From contig NC_091014.1 in assembly GCF_041296385.1 (NCBI RefSeq), forward strand, positions 14,173,578 to 14,237,577: a stretch of 64,000 nucleotides of DNA, in the 5' to 3' direction. The DNA is from Aphelocoma coerulescens. Its lineage: Eukaryota > Chordata > Aves > Passeriformes > Corvidae. Shown here piece by piece: positions 27,091 through 40,036 of the stretch (its first letter is position 1; each line of letters begins with the position of its first letter). The notes beneath the pieces are model-generated. The model made no database searches and was not told the origin of the DNA. It saw only the letters and a program-made list of their open reading frames with translations. A program made the translations under genes and the position numbers.

Positions 27091-30000
27091 AAGTGTCCTT
27101 AAGTATGAAGATACCCCCACTGAATTGCAGATGTGTGAGACTGGCAGAATGCCCCAGGGAAGTGCTGCTGCCCACTGCTGGGGACAGGGTGTGGGGATAC
27201 GGGAATGACAACAGTGCTACAAGGAGAAAATGCTGACCTAGTGCACTTGGACTTACATTGTTGTGTTCTTTTGAGCTTTTCAGTTATACTCTCTTTCTTG
27301 GCTGTCCACACACAGATACGTGGAGAACCAGATCAGTAAAGATATTTGGATTACCCATTCCAGCAGATTTTCAAAGGAGCTAAAACAGTCAAATAGCAGT
27401 AGGCAACTAAATAATATATACCCATATGCTGTCAAAAGAAATTCCTTTTCTTTAAAACATATCATCAGAGTGGCATTTATTCAAATGGAAGCTTACAGAC
27501 CTTATCTCCAAGTGTTACAGAGTCTGTTACAGAGAAGTTTCATATCAGCAAAGGGCTGTTGCTCTGTAGAGGCATTATTGGAAGTGACAGAGCTGTGACA
27601 ACACAGTGCTCCTGCCTACTGGCACTGGAAGAGGGATGTCCTCGTGGGACCCCTTTTTCTCATCAAGGTGAGCAAGGCAGTGAGGGGCCTCTTGTGCACT
27701 AATAATTTGAAACAAAAAAAAATGCAATCTTAAACTGTCAGAGAAGTGTTTAGCACTTATATTTGTTACTGGTTTGTGAGGATTTTGATGCATGAATAAT
27801 AGAGACTAGGGATAGTTAGAGTGGCCTGGGCCCCAAATGTGTAGACTTGTAAAGCATTCAGATATAGTTAAAGCCCTGCAAACCCCAAATAAAGCCAACT
27901 AAAGCCAGGTCCCAACAGGAAGATATGAGAAAAAATATGCATCTGCAGCTCACTAGAAAGGGAAAGCAGGAATGTGTCTGAGTGACTGACAAGGAGCAAT
28001 CAGCCTGCAAATGTTGCTGACATGTTCAAGGAGGAAGAAAACAGGCAGGAGAAGATGGAGAAATATCTTCAGGAAGCATGTGGAAATGATTAACTGAGAA
28101 GTGGGGAAAATCCTTGCAGGGAATTTAGGGGAAATATTTGAACAGAAAAATCAAGGAGCAGACAGGAAGACTGAGAAGAAAGAAATGAGAGCTCAGGAGC
28201 ACTTCCCAAAGTTGGGAGGACCATCCTATGCCACCTCTTATTCCACCCTCCTGTACTCTAGATATGTTTACTATAGTCCCTTTTAAATCCCTTACATCTT
28301 GGGTCCACACCAAAACCGCGGTAAACTGTTCACTTCTATGTCCCCTTTCAGCTCCTTTGAGGGGATGGTTGTCTGCCTGCAGGAACTCTGGAAGCCATGG
28401 AAGCTGATGCCAGCCAATGCACCTGCCTCATTCAATATAAGGGCACATTACAGTGGCAGTTCTGTACTGGAGGGGATATGAGAGGATCCTGACTGGTTGA
28501 GTTTGAATTGCAGTGTTTTAACTGGGTTTTGTCCATGAGACAGCTTAACTCAGTCTTCAGCAGGCATTCATTCACACTGGAGGCTGCTTGGGTGTCCTCA
28601 CCATCACAGATAAGATACGGGTACCCAAAAATATTTAATACTGGCACCCTTCTCTGAGAGAGAGGTCTTTTTCACTTCCCCATTTCAAACAAATGTCTAG
28701 GTAAATGTTGAATCTTGAATCTAATCTGTCTGTTGTGTTGCAGACAATGTATAAACCCCACCCATTGTGTGCTGTGTAGAAAGAGGATTGACAGAGAGAA
28801 AAAATATCCTGAGCAGCAGATGGTAGGTGATGTAATAACTGTCTGAGCAGTGATAACCTTAATCTAATTAGTTTCCTGATCAAGATTAAGAAGACACCAA
28901 AGGTGTGAGAGAAGGTGAAGAAGAAACCTGTAATCAATAAAACAAATATAGGAGGATGAAAGACATGCTGATGGATAAGATGCAGGAGCGGAGGGAAATC
29001 ACAGGAAAAATTACCATATGTCTTGTCAATATGAAAACAAAGTAGTCAGACCTTGCATCAGTCAATATGCACAGAACAAGAAAATGTGGGCTATATTGCA
29101 GAATTAAAAACAATTGTATGGATAAGCAAGTGACCAGGAAGGGTCAGCAAGTTAAGCAGAAGTGGTGAGAATAATTTTTAAAGTATATAGGAATTTGATA
29201 AAAAAGAATGGTGGCGAACTTGGCAAGAAAAATCAATTGCCAGTAAACCTCGAATAATATCTTTTCTACCTCTGATGAAAATGCACTTTATTTTTGAAGG
29301 ATTCTCAATTAAAACAGAGTACTTGCACTTTTTCTCAGAAATGCTTTTGGGTTGTATTCAGTCAGTAGAGTTCACAATGATCAACCTGAATGTTTGAAAT
29401 GTTTCCACTGACCTGCTGCACTCTTTATTGGCAAAAAAAGTTTCAGATTTAATGTTTCGCTCAGTACTACCAAAAATGAGAGGTACTTTGACCTGGTAAG
29501 AGGGAAGGCATTATAGCTGGCAGCCCTGGGTGGCAAAGGATGTTTGGGCTACACGTCTATATTGAGAGAAGCTGAAATCCAAGAAAGTCAGGCCATTATT
29601 GCATCTTTCTGCACAAGGCTCCAAGTATGGCTTTGCCCAGGATCTGACAGAAAGTCTGCTCACTGTCAGATTGGGTCAGTTCTATTCAATCAGAATAATT
29701 ACATTTCTGAAGTTTGTTTTTGACTGGCCACAAGGATTTTGTTACAGAAACAATTGTTTGCTTAAGCAGAAAGACTTTTTTATTTGAACGGGTGAGATAA
29801 GGATATTTGCCCTACCTATCATAGCCCTGCTCGGCAGAAGCAAGGTACAGGGACATCGCAGGAGTCCCACAGGCACACAAGACAAAGCTCCAAAGAACCA
29901 GTCCTTAACTGTGCCTTTTAAGTAATTCATGTACTCAGTTTTGGGAGCACAGAAGTTACATGAAAATGTAATTCTTGAATACACTAATTACTTCCACCAA

Positions 30001-32346
30001 ATTTATAGCAGCACCTTATTACCGAGTTCCTATGGTCACACTATTAGTGCAATTCAATGTAGCACTTTCTTGCTAAACAAAAATGATTCTAGCAATGAAT
30101 CCAAATAAAAATACTTAGTTCTTGTTGTCCAGTTTACCACTGGGCAAGATCAGTATAACTTCTCTGGTCAGTGAGGTAGCTCCTACATATTTTTTCAGTT
30201 TAGAATATACAGAATATAGCAACAGAATACATAGAGTATACCAGCAGCTGAGGTCACTTTTATTTGACACTGTTGGATGTCCATTTCTCTGGTCTCAGAC
30301 TGCTGAAAAGCTGTAGTGTCCCATCTTCACAGGGTTCTGCACAAATTACAGATTGTCTCAGCAATTTTTATGTTTCTCTTGGGCTTAATGAGATGCAAAT
30401 TCTGACATGGCATTTTGTCTTCAATACCAAATATACGGAGTGCATACAGAATGACTGCTGCTGTACAAGTTTTAAGGAAGTTTGATTTTACAGTCCCTGT
30501 ATTTGATGTCTCCAGAGTTTCATGGCGTCTTGTGCACTTCCCTTTGTATTTCTGGAGTCCCTGTGTTTCAACTGAACTAAGCATTCCATCCTCTCCTCTC
30601 CTTCATACTTTGAACTTAGAATTTTGGAGAGAATTAGAGAACCTGTTTTCCATATGTCCATGTCTTCATCATCATGGTTAGGGTGTTTGTCAGCAGATTT
30701 AAGAATGTGTCTCCCCAAACTAAAGATTTTCATAGAAATGTTCATGAACTCTGAAGTAAATTTGGTATACTTCCAATATACTTGTTTGGGATAGATCACA
30801 AGCTTTCAGCCCTGTCCCTTTTTAGTACCACTTTCCAATGCAAATCAACCTATGAGACTGAGAAATTAATTCAGGGGTGTCATGGGTAATAGACATAGTA
30901 GAGGTAGGAATGATGCATTAAAGATTGCTAAATTACTGTAGCCAGTGGTGATTCTGATGGGATGAGTTCTTGAAGCTTGTGTCTCATCCAGACATTTATT
31001 TTCAAAAACTGAGTAACTTGAATGACAAGATACTGGATGGTTTACAAGGCAGATGTTGTATTTTCTGTACATTTATTGAAATGTTCTAATACCTTTTACA
31101 GTCTTTCAATTGCTTGCAATGTAGTGATAGAAGCACTTGCTGCCTGCATTCAGGAACATTTTGGGTTGCTTGTGGAATTTTTTTTTCTGATGCCTACCAG
31201 AGTGAAACTAAAGCAGTTGCTTCAGGAAACAATTTTATTCTGCACGTTTTCGGCCATTATTTATTTATAGAAAAGGATATGGCGCTCCAGAACCTATGAA
31301 CATTATTGAAAGAAGACACAGTTATTGAAATCCCAGTTAAACTCCTCTTTCCTCTGGCCCCATCTCTGGATCCAGTTGGGTTAAAATCCTCTTACTCCCT
31401 TTGGAAACAACACATCTCCCAGTTCATTCTTCTAAATGAGCCAGTGGGCAGCATGCCCTTGAGGGGTTTCACAGGTCACCTAGCAAGCCCTCAAGCTTCA
31501 TACACACTTTGCAAGTACCCACTCAGCTTTTCTGACAGCCCTTGTCAGTCTCAGTGGGTTTTGTGACCTTGTCAGATTTTTCCTTTTGCCTTGCATTGCT
31601 GCTTTGCCTTATATTGTTCCAATCCTTTCAATGTCTGACCATACATCATAATTTCTAAGGCAGAAATCACCAGCAGTGGTATATTAATAGGCATATACTA
31701 GAAGTTTTAAATGGAGGGAGACCTACTTTCTATGACTTCTGGGCATCAGTGCTGAAAATCAGCACAGTTGTTTGCTGTGGTTGTTCGCTGTGTTGGAAGT
31801 ACTAAGAATTACTTTACCTCAGAGGCATTGCAGCACTAGAACTGTACATGTCCTGGACTTCCAAAATGTTCAAAAAGGTATTACATATGGATATCATAAA
31901 CCTAGTCAGGACTTGAAATTGCATGTGCATGCACACAAGGATTTGCTGACTACTGTACTGGTAAACTTTGCTGTATAGTGCAAATCTTGGGGTTAATTAA
32001 CAAGAGTCAAAAAAATACAGGTACAGAAATATACTTCTGTAGAATTGAAATTCCAAAGTTAACGCTTCCAGTTAGGAACTGGTAGCAGTATCAGGTTTAC
32101 CAAAGCACCAAGGCAAGGACTGTTGCGGTTGTACTGAACAAAATAGGACACATTACTGATCAGACAGACTTGATAGCAAATATAAGATGAGATGTGCTTG
32201 CCAATATAGAGATATTATAATAAGATATTCAAAAAATTCATGTTGAATTATTCCATATTTTTTCAAATATTTCAAAATTTCCCAAGTCTGCCATGTCAAA
32301 AGCAATGCGTTTAGAAGGCTCAGCAATCTCATAGGCTTGGCCCTAG

Positions 32347-32379
32347 GTAAGAGTAGACCACTCACAGTAAGAGTAGACC
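32347..32379. repeat. Short direct repeat, 20-bp period
   Basis: GTAAGAGTAGACC occurs at 32347-32359 and again at 32367-32379, separated by ACTCACA. This is a simple local duplication. Confidence 0.9.
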
Positions 32380-35300
32380 TCCCTCTAACAGGAAAAAGAC
32401 CAAAGACAAAAACATTTCCAGTGTTACCAGTCTCAGTCCCCAGGGCTCTCTCACCACGCAGGGCTCAGATGCTCAGTGGGGGAGGCAAAGCCCCTGATAC
32501 CTCTGCTGCCATTAGCTTCTCTGAGACATCAGCTCCTGAAAGGCAGCAAAGTCTTGCTGCCAAATGTCAGTATGAATGCAGAAGCAATGCAGCCGAGCGG
32601 TCTCGGGGCCTATTGTCCATTTCTCTTTTCTTCCAAGGAAAGCTGCTAAGGGATCAGGAAGAGCTATAGCAGAGATAAGTGAAGAATAGCACATGACAAG
32701 CTGTGCAGGCATAAAGATGTATGCGGGTGCCTCAGGGGCATTGAAAGGAACTATACAAAACTCAATGCCTTTATCATCTGTTCAGAACTTGTCTAGTCTC
32801 TCTGCCAGCCCATTTGCAATATTGGCTAGCACTGCTTGGGAAATCAGATTTAAATGATTATAATGACTTCAGTTAAATCTTAGCATTCCAACTCAATAAC
32901 AAGGCTGCCTCCTTCCACCTTTTTCTTCAGGGGAGACTGTCCCATATTGCTGCCTTCCAGCTCCCTGTCTCCTCCTCATATTCAGATCCTCTCTCGGCCT
33001 TTAGCTTTGCATTGCCCACTCCCCCTTGCCTGCAGAATAAAGGTGCTTCAAACCCTGACCCACTTTCTTCCTATCTCACAAACCACTCTGAGGTCCAAGG
33101 ATGGGTCCCCTCATTCAGAGGAGATGGGGAGCTCAGTGGAGGCTAGCTTTGAGAAGATGTTGGTCCTAAAAAGGGGAATGAAATCAGTCTGGAGGTAGGT
33201 CTTCCCATACAGAACTAGATGGAGTCTTCTGGTAGAGTACATGGAAGCTTTCCCAGCCCTGGGAGAAACTGATGAATCCTGAGCAGGTTTAATACTTGGA
33301 TCATTTGTCCTGATAGTCTGCCCATTGTCTCAAAAAAGGCAAGTACAGTTCGTGCATGCCAAGGAAAGCATGGCATTGACTCAACTGTAGGGCGATTTTT
33401 AGCAGAACATTAATGCTTTATAGAAGACAAGAGAGGCAAGAGCCTTCTCCTTTCTTTCCCCCATGCACTCGATTGCTTCTTTTTGTCTTTCTTCATGACG
33501 GAATATTTATTTGTCCATCTTATTGTCTTTCTACTTGACTTCAGTCACTCCTTCTGAAAAGTCACTTTCTCCACTGAAGTACATGGGAACGCAAAGCTCC
33601 AAGTGAGGGCACAGGGGGTGACTGTCATGCCCACAGATGGGGGTTGAATGCCTGTAAGTTGTTGATCTTAAAACTCTTCTCATTTCGACATTAAATCATA
33701 TTTCCTTGTCGTGATGCATTGTATTCTGGGAATCATAGTCATGCTTTGGCAGAGGATGTCACAGAGGCCACGAGCCTGCATCTCAGCTTACAGTGGAGAA
33801 ATCTCACCAGTGGCTAATGATCTTACCCACTGCCAAGCAATTTCTTGAATCTTTCAATCATCTTCTGCAGGAGGGATTTCTCCTGCTGGACAATGACCTA
33901 GAGCAAGTGCAGGCATCTGCCTGGCAGCTGTTTGTACTGCAGGTGTTTCACTGCTCCCCACCTGCCACCCGGGGTGCTGAGTCAGCATTCTGCACCAGCC
34001 TCCAAGGGCAGCCATACAGAGGGAGAAGTGGCTCTGAACTTGAAGAAAACTACACTCCCTACCCTCATCTTCTTTTATTTAATTTCCTCTTGCAAGTAGT
34101 TTTCTTTTTTGTGTTATTTTCATGGCATGACAACAAAGTGGAGGTCAGATAACAATTGGTGGAATTCTTGGTGGCAATTCTGAATTCCCTGTCTCGGATG
34201 TTGAGTGCTGACCTATGCTATTGCATGTACTGGATGGGTGAGTTACCCCATTTTCCAATAATTTCTAATTATGGCTGTCAAACACCCTCAAGTGGTCATG
34301 TAAATGAAACTGTGAACACAACCAGGACATCATAGCAGATGTTTCTCTGAAGCAGCAGTCTGTGGGGGCTGATTCATTAATACATTACTAATAAGCAACT
34401 ACTGTTAGTGGCACATGGCACATACGAGGTGAGATGTAGACAACCCCCTGCAGTCCAAGGTTGCAGTGGTGTGGATGGAGTTTGGTAACACTGTCAGGAA
34501 GCCTTGCTGGTTGTGAACTCCATGGTTATGCAGTGCAAGCTGAACTGGTTTCACAGAGTGTAACCATAGGAGAGAAGTCAGCAAGGGGCTTTGCTGACCA
34601 CAGAACAGGGCAGGGTTTAGCGAGGTAGAGAGATTTGCTAAATTTATGGTCAAAGGAAAATAAATCTGAAGCTTTTCAGCAAAATGCCTGTAATGCTCAA
34701 GCCTGGAGCTTGACTTCAGTGCTCCTCCTGCCTGTGTGTCCAGCTCTGCAGCTACTGCAAAGCTCATATGGTGAGAAAAGCGATGACCCTGGGTTTCTGG
34801 TGTCTGAAGATACTTGATGTAAGACCTCTGAGTTCTTGCAGTTATCTTAAAGGCCCAGAGTAGTTGAATTTAGCGTCACAGAGAAACACATCCTAATAAT
34901 TTTTTAATACACTGATCAAACTCTGTTTTTAATAACTATTTACAGCATACACTTCAAACTTTTTTGGCATGGCCACAGCTCCTGAGTTTGTGCCAGCCTA
35001 TCCCCTGAAAATTCAAAACTGCCTTCTTCTTTACAGCCTAAATGTATTCCTGGATGGTTTATATCCATTTGTTCAGATGCCAAGACTGCCCTTTCAGTTA
35101 AATAGCTCTTCCCCCACTCTGGGACCCATTCCCTTGTGTTTATACAGAGTAATCATAAAATTCTTCAGTTTGCTGTAAGGCATGCAGATCTGTTTTCTAG
35201 TCAGCCCTACCATGGCTTTTTAAAGGTTTTCACCTCCTTTTTTGCAAATGAGTGCTTACTGGCTATGAAGTTGTTAGTTTTCAGGAACAAAAGACTAAAC

Positions 35301-35629
35301 CTGGTATTTATTATGGACACCACTATAGGCTTAGATGTAGAAATTTTCTTTTTAGATTAATATATTTTGCTTCTTCATTCTGTTTCTACTTTGATAGCCT
35401 ACAGAATTTGGCCATTTTTATCCTGAAAACAATGTCTGGTGCAGTCCCAGACTTTGTCTCTTGCCAGCGTGTTTAGATTTGCTTGCAACTGCAGTAGTTC
35501 CAGAAACAAGTTGGAGGCATGCACTGCCCAAGTCTAAAACCAGGCTGTTGTAGATACCTGGTGTCTGTCAGGGAAGTCAGGTCACCTTGGAAGAGGACTG
35601 GCAGAAGAAGAAAATCACTTTATTCATCT

Positions 35630-35648
35630 CTTCTTTCTTTCTTTCTTT
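35630..35648. repeat. (TTTC)n microsatellite
   Basis: About five consecutive TTTC units. A short tetranucleotide run with no other feature. Confidence 0.9.
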
Positions 35649-35889
35649 GCCATCACAATTTAAAATCTTTAATAAAGGAGGGGAATGACAAATTTGTATA
35701 AAGACTATAGTGAGGGAGCCCAGCAGTGAGCTGCTTCTTTGCTTCTTACCCCCATTTATTCTGCTATATTTTCATTTCAGTTTGATTTAAAGAATACTAT
35801 TTTTGTTTTGTAGTTCCATCCAGCTCCTAATTCTTTGGCTGCTCTTCTAGATTTCACTCTTTATTAATTTCAAAGATATTTATCTCTCA

Positions 35890-37640
35890 GTCTCCTCATA
35901 AGAACATAGGCCAGGAAAAGAGCTACTAAATCCTCATATCTAGTCCCCTTATCATGGGCAGTTACAGCTTCATGCAATACCTGTCCTAAAATACCTCATT
36001 ACATCCTAAAATAAGCTTGCTCTGATTAACTGGTCATTGTGAACATCATTCTTCTAAAGCTTAGAAACCACCAGCATCAGATGGGTCTAGTGAGCTTACA
36101 TTATGCTTAAAAAACTCTCCTTAGTACTGCTAAAACTCTTTTCCATTGGTTCACTTCACTAGTGTCTCATGATCCTCCAAGGGATGATCAACATACACGT
36201 TTTCTCTTCTTCATCATTTGTCCCAATAGCTTTCTGCATTGACAGTGCCTCCCATCAGTGGGTTTTAGTACCAAACCTCCACTCTTGCCAAAGCTGCTGA
36301 TGAAAACACTAAATGATTGACACCCAGGCTGATCCTTGAGGTGCCCAGTGTATCCTCACAACAGCTGGAGACTTTTTTTTCAAGCAAAAAAATACAGCTC
36401 CCCATGAGCAAGTAGCATAAACACCTTAAATTCTCATATTAACCTCTGTATTTTCCAGCTAATAAGTGTTTCTATATGACAAAGGATCAAATGCTTTCTG
36501 AAAAGTGTGTTACTTTGTATTTCTTTCCATGTCTTTAATTATTCTTTCCTTCAATAATTATTCAAAGAACTGGGATAAAACTAAATGGTGACTAGTTGCT
36601 CCAATTATTTCTCAGTTCTCAATTTTGTCTCTTTTTTCCTAAATTTAGGTAGTACATATGCTCTTCACCACTATCTCAACAATAAATTTGATTTTGAAAA
36701 CTTTCCTAACATCTTTGCAGTTCAGTGTCATGGTTATTTCAGTGTTTGGGGTTGGAACATCAATTCCTCCGGCCTGAGCACATTATGATCGTTTTCTATG
36801 CTATAGACAGGAGTTTGCATTTCCAATCCTCGTGCCAAGCCGTCACAGCATCATCCTCCTCATTGAAAAATGAGTCAAAGAATTAGGTCCTAACCCCAGC
36901 CCCACTCTGTATCTGCTTTTCTTCTTTTTTAACCTCATCGAAGATGACTCAACTATTTGTTTCAATTTGTCTTAGAGTTAGTACAGCTTGACAAGCAACT
37001 TAGTATAGCTTTTGGCAAGGTACCTTTTAGACATGCATTACCTAACCTTCAAAATGTATCTTTCTCTGCTAATTAGTTTCTTTTTCCTGGAATTTCTGAG
37101 GTCTCACGTCTTTTTTTTTTTCCCAAGGCTTTTTTGGGAAGATAGGTAATGAGGGTAGAATGAAGCAGAGTTTGTTAGTCATTGATACAGAGCTGAAAGC
37201 ATCCCTGGAATTTCATTCATCTTATCAAGATACTTCAGAAAATTTGCATCTTTGTCCAAAAAAATTCAAGGTTTTCCCCACAATTAGTTTGAACTTCTTC
37301 AGTCTAGTTAACTTGTTAGTAGTTTCTTTAGCCTTTTAAAAAGTTTGTCCATCTGAAATATGCATTAAAACTCAGGTTCAGAAACATTTTTATTCATATT
37401 CTCATTTTATTTAAATTGAATTGACTCATGGTCATTGAAAGTAAGGTTATTTTCAGCTCTTCCTCATCTTTACCAAAACCATGTTTAAAACAGCTTTGCT
37501 ATGTGGATCAGTAACTTGTGATGGAATGTCAGCTGTACATATCTCAAGCAACGTGTAGCCTATGCCATTCATATTAACACCTATTCTCCAGTCTGTCTGC
37601 TGTAGCCTACACAGTACTTGTGTTGAATTCATTAATTAAT
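35890..37640 (-). mobile_element. Long, decayed ancient CR1 LINE, 3' end through RT region
   Basis: The + strand starts with 'ataagaacataggccaggaa', like the reversed 3' terminus of old amniote CR1 elements. It then runs through CR1-like phrases in expected order: 'gctgatccttgaggtgccc' (about 36330), 'gacaaaggatcaaatgctttctgaaaag' (RT 'KAFD' region, about 36480), 'tgggataaaactaaatggtgactag' (about 36570), and 'actcatggtcattgaaagtaaggtt' (about 37425). Every frame is heavily interrupted. The order and orientation support one element rather than scattered pieces. Identification is by recalled family texture, and the ends are approximate. Confidence 0.5.
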
Positions 37641-38639
37641 TAGATCTAGTACAAGTCAGTATGCCATGGTTTGGTTCTGGCTGAAGAACAGTTTCTACAA
37701 AGAGAAGTTAACATTAAATTAGAAAGATGTAACACTCCTCTGTGACGGCATTTGAAATGAACACTTTCAATGGTAAGTCCAGCATGTGAGAAGAGTGCTT
37801 TTGGATATGGCCACAGCATCAGACAACCTGCCTGCGTGATGACTGACAGCCAGGTCGTGGCCCTCAGCGCGGGCGCTTGCAAGCACCTTTGTTGTTCCTG
37901 TGATCTCTGGGCACGGACCCCAGCTGACACACAGACCTCATAACACACATCCTGTGGTACAAAGACACATTATAGAAAACTCTAGTGGGTTGTAACACAG
38001 TTGTCATGTTATTTTAGATACTTTAAACAGAAAGTGAGAAGAAAAAATTGTTAGATCCCAGGGCCTTTGGACACCACGGGAGGTGATACAGTGTAAATGT
38101 AACTTTTGACATGCACCTTCCTGTGGGTTTCCAGCTGTACCACCACCCACACTTGATTCATTGTAAAGAAGTATTTTTATCTCTTGTCATATATGGTTTC
38201 AGTTTACTCACTCTTCACCAGTAAGTCATCTACCTCTGATACAGCTACTAGCAATTTGTTGTCATGACATTTCTAAGGATTTTTTTCCCACATAGTGATT
38301 AGGCCTGCATCCATTAATAGTCCCCAGCTTCCAAATTTTTTCTGGACAAGGCACTATAAATACCTACTGCCTATAGCCATGGTTAGAACATCAGAAATGT
38401 TCTTTCACAAGGAGTCATTGGGACCCACATTGCGAGTCACCTGCCACACACATAAAAATCTATGATGTTCTTAAATTATCCTTATTCTCCAGACAATATA
38501 GTTGTACTAACTAAATTATTCATAGAACTGCATTAATCTCAAAGTTTAATTATCATGGCTAATGATCAAAACTTGGAAGTTAAATGCTCCCAAGATGGTA
38601 CAATCCCACAAAGAATTTTTGTCTTTATCAAATCAAAGA
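37641..38639. other. Intronic sequence, no gene seen
   Basis: It may be a continuation of the decayed CR1 or plain intron. I see no confident motif, exon or repeat boundary here. Confidence 0.4.
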
Positions 38640-39110
38640 ATTCTCTATCCAAACATGAATCCAACACATGAGGTCTGAAACAGGTCCCCTTAGTGTAGTA
38701 AAATTTCTCTTGCAGTTGATTTAACTGAAGTAGATTGCACTATCATTGCTATTCTTTTCTACTTATTTACAGTTTAACACATTTCTCTGAATAACATTAC
38801 TTCACTTTCTCAATTGCTTCCATCTTTCTCAACAATTCTTGTTCTATAGTGCTTGTCTTTGGCTATAGCTGTCAGTCACCCCTATTTCTGTTATATCCAG
38901 CTTCACATCTTGCAACAGCTGTTCACATTATTCTATTTTGCTGCCTAAGCACAACTAGCAGGCATCAAAATGTCTGCTACCTGTCTACTCAGCCGGTCTT
39001 CTCTCCTGACCATAACACCTACCTCACCACCACTTTCCACAATATTATTTTCTTTATTGTTACTGTCCAGTCACTGAATGTTTGGTCTTCTTTTTTTCCT
39101 TTTCTTAAAA
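38640..39110 (-). mobile_element. Possible 5'-ward continuation of the ancient CR1
   Basis: The segment around 38866-38960 ('tgtcagtcacccctatttctgttatatcc' to 'ttgctgcctaagcac') resembles, on the complementary strand, the upstream ORF2 part of old CR1 copies, in the same orientation as 35890-37640. If correct, the combined remnant spans about 3.2 kb. The similarity is weak and unaligned. Confidence 0.3.
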
Positions 39111-39290
39111 TCAGCATGTGAAATATACATATCTTTTTATATGTGTATATATGTATATTCTTATCAGATTTGGCATCAGAAAGTCCAGGCTCTAGTAAGT
39201 CAAATGGCCATAATTGCATCATGTCTTTAATATTATCACAGGAATGCAGCACCATTCTTAGCACCATCTACAAATGTTCTTAATCCTGTG
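39111..39290. other. AT-rich sequence flanking the LTR element
   Basis: Alternating TATATG/TATGTA tracts near 39124-39160, then ordinary intron. No other signal. Confidence 0.6.
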
Positions 39291-39296
39291 GAGAGA

Positions 39297-39582
39297 TGTT
39301 GGGGCCCTCCCCCTGCCATGCAGCCCTGGGAGAGGGGCCCTGGGGGACAGACACGGGGTTTCCCTAGGCCCTGGTCAGCCTCATTCCCCATTGGTTGTTT
39401 TGTGCTCCCCCACGGGCAAGGACCCTCGGGTCCCGTGATTGCCTCAGGTCTTCAGCAGATCCTGGCCATGTGGCTGGAGAAATAAACATCTCTGAAACAT
39501 CTACCAAGAATCGGTCCATATGTATTTCTTTTCTATGGACCTCCTTGTTTGATCTGCGTGTTGCAGTATCCGGACTGTAACA
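39297..39582 (+). mobile_element. 5' LTR
   Basis: Begins TGTTGGGG and ends CTGTAACA, the usual TG...CA termini. It contains AATAAA at 39481-39486 and the palindrome GGACCCTCGGGTCC at 39420-39433, both also present in the 3' LTR. Two bases (AA) after its end is TGGTGGTAATGAGAGCAG, in the primer-binding-site position. The TGG start is right for a tRNA 3' end, but I cannot match the remainder to a particular tRNA. No clear TATA box was seen. Confidence 0.93.
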
Positions 39583-39694
39583 AATGGTGGTAATGAGAGC
39601 AGAACGATCCCTGATCCCTAAGGACAGTGACTGATTTGTGAGTAAACTCTGGATTCCTCTTCTTGTTTTTGTTTTGCTGTTCCATCTCTAAATT

Positions 39695-40036
39695 ATGGAG
39701 GAACCGTGGAAAGACTCTTGGCTCTCAGAGCCGCATATGGACATTTATCTTAAACTTGAAAAGATTCTTAAACAACGATTTGTAAATTTTAGCTTAATTC
39801 AAGCTCAAAAGGAACTGAAACACTTCCTGGCATGGTTGTTTAAGAACTTTTTTTATGTTTCTTGGGATTTCATTCTTACTAAAGACTTTTGGAAGACTGT
39901 TTGGACACAGTTAATTTCTGAGTCAAAATATATGCCGATGGAAGAATATTTTTGTGAATATTATTTAATTACCGAGACTGTTGAGCAATGTCAGCTGTGT
40001 CTTGGCGAAGGGAAGCATGCCTCAGGGACCGTGTGA
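39695..40036 (+). CDS. 113-aa ORF in the LTR element, possible gag matrix remnant
   Basis: Starts about 110 bp after the 5' LTR, the position of a retroviral gag start, and is uninterrupted to a TGA at 40034. The product is aromatic-rich and apparently helical (HFLAWLFKNFFYVSWDF in the middle), with amphipathic helix-like segments. This is compatible with a retroviral matrix domain, but I cannot name a specific match. No capsid major homology region or zinc knuckle follows. The sequence is AT-rich, in sharp contrast to the GC-rich block immediately downstream. A second open frame in the -1 register begins at 39985 and overlaps its last 52 bases, with no canonical slippery heptamer in the overlap. 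It could instead be a captured or novel reading frame. Confidence 0.4.
   Translation: MEEPWKDSWLSEPHMDIYLKLEKILKQRFVNFSLIQAQKELKHFLAWLFKNFFYVSWDFILTKDFWKTVWTQLISESKYMPMEEYFCEYYLITETVEQCQLCLGEGKHASGTV

Larger units (their letters stand above)
27091..35889. other. Intronic sequence, no gene seen
   Basis: Mostly AT-leaning intron. A purine-rich segment lies at about 27960-28200, a small 20-bp-spaced direct repeat at 32347-32379, and a (TTTC)n run at 35630-35648. The stretch at about 28960-29240 has a faint LINE-like texture but could not be assigned. No exon or RNA gene was supported. Confidence 0.5.
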
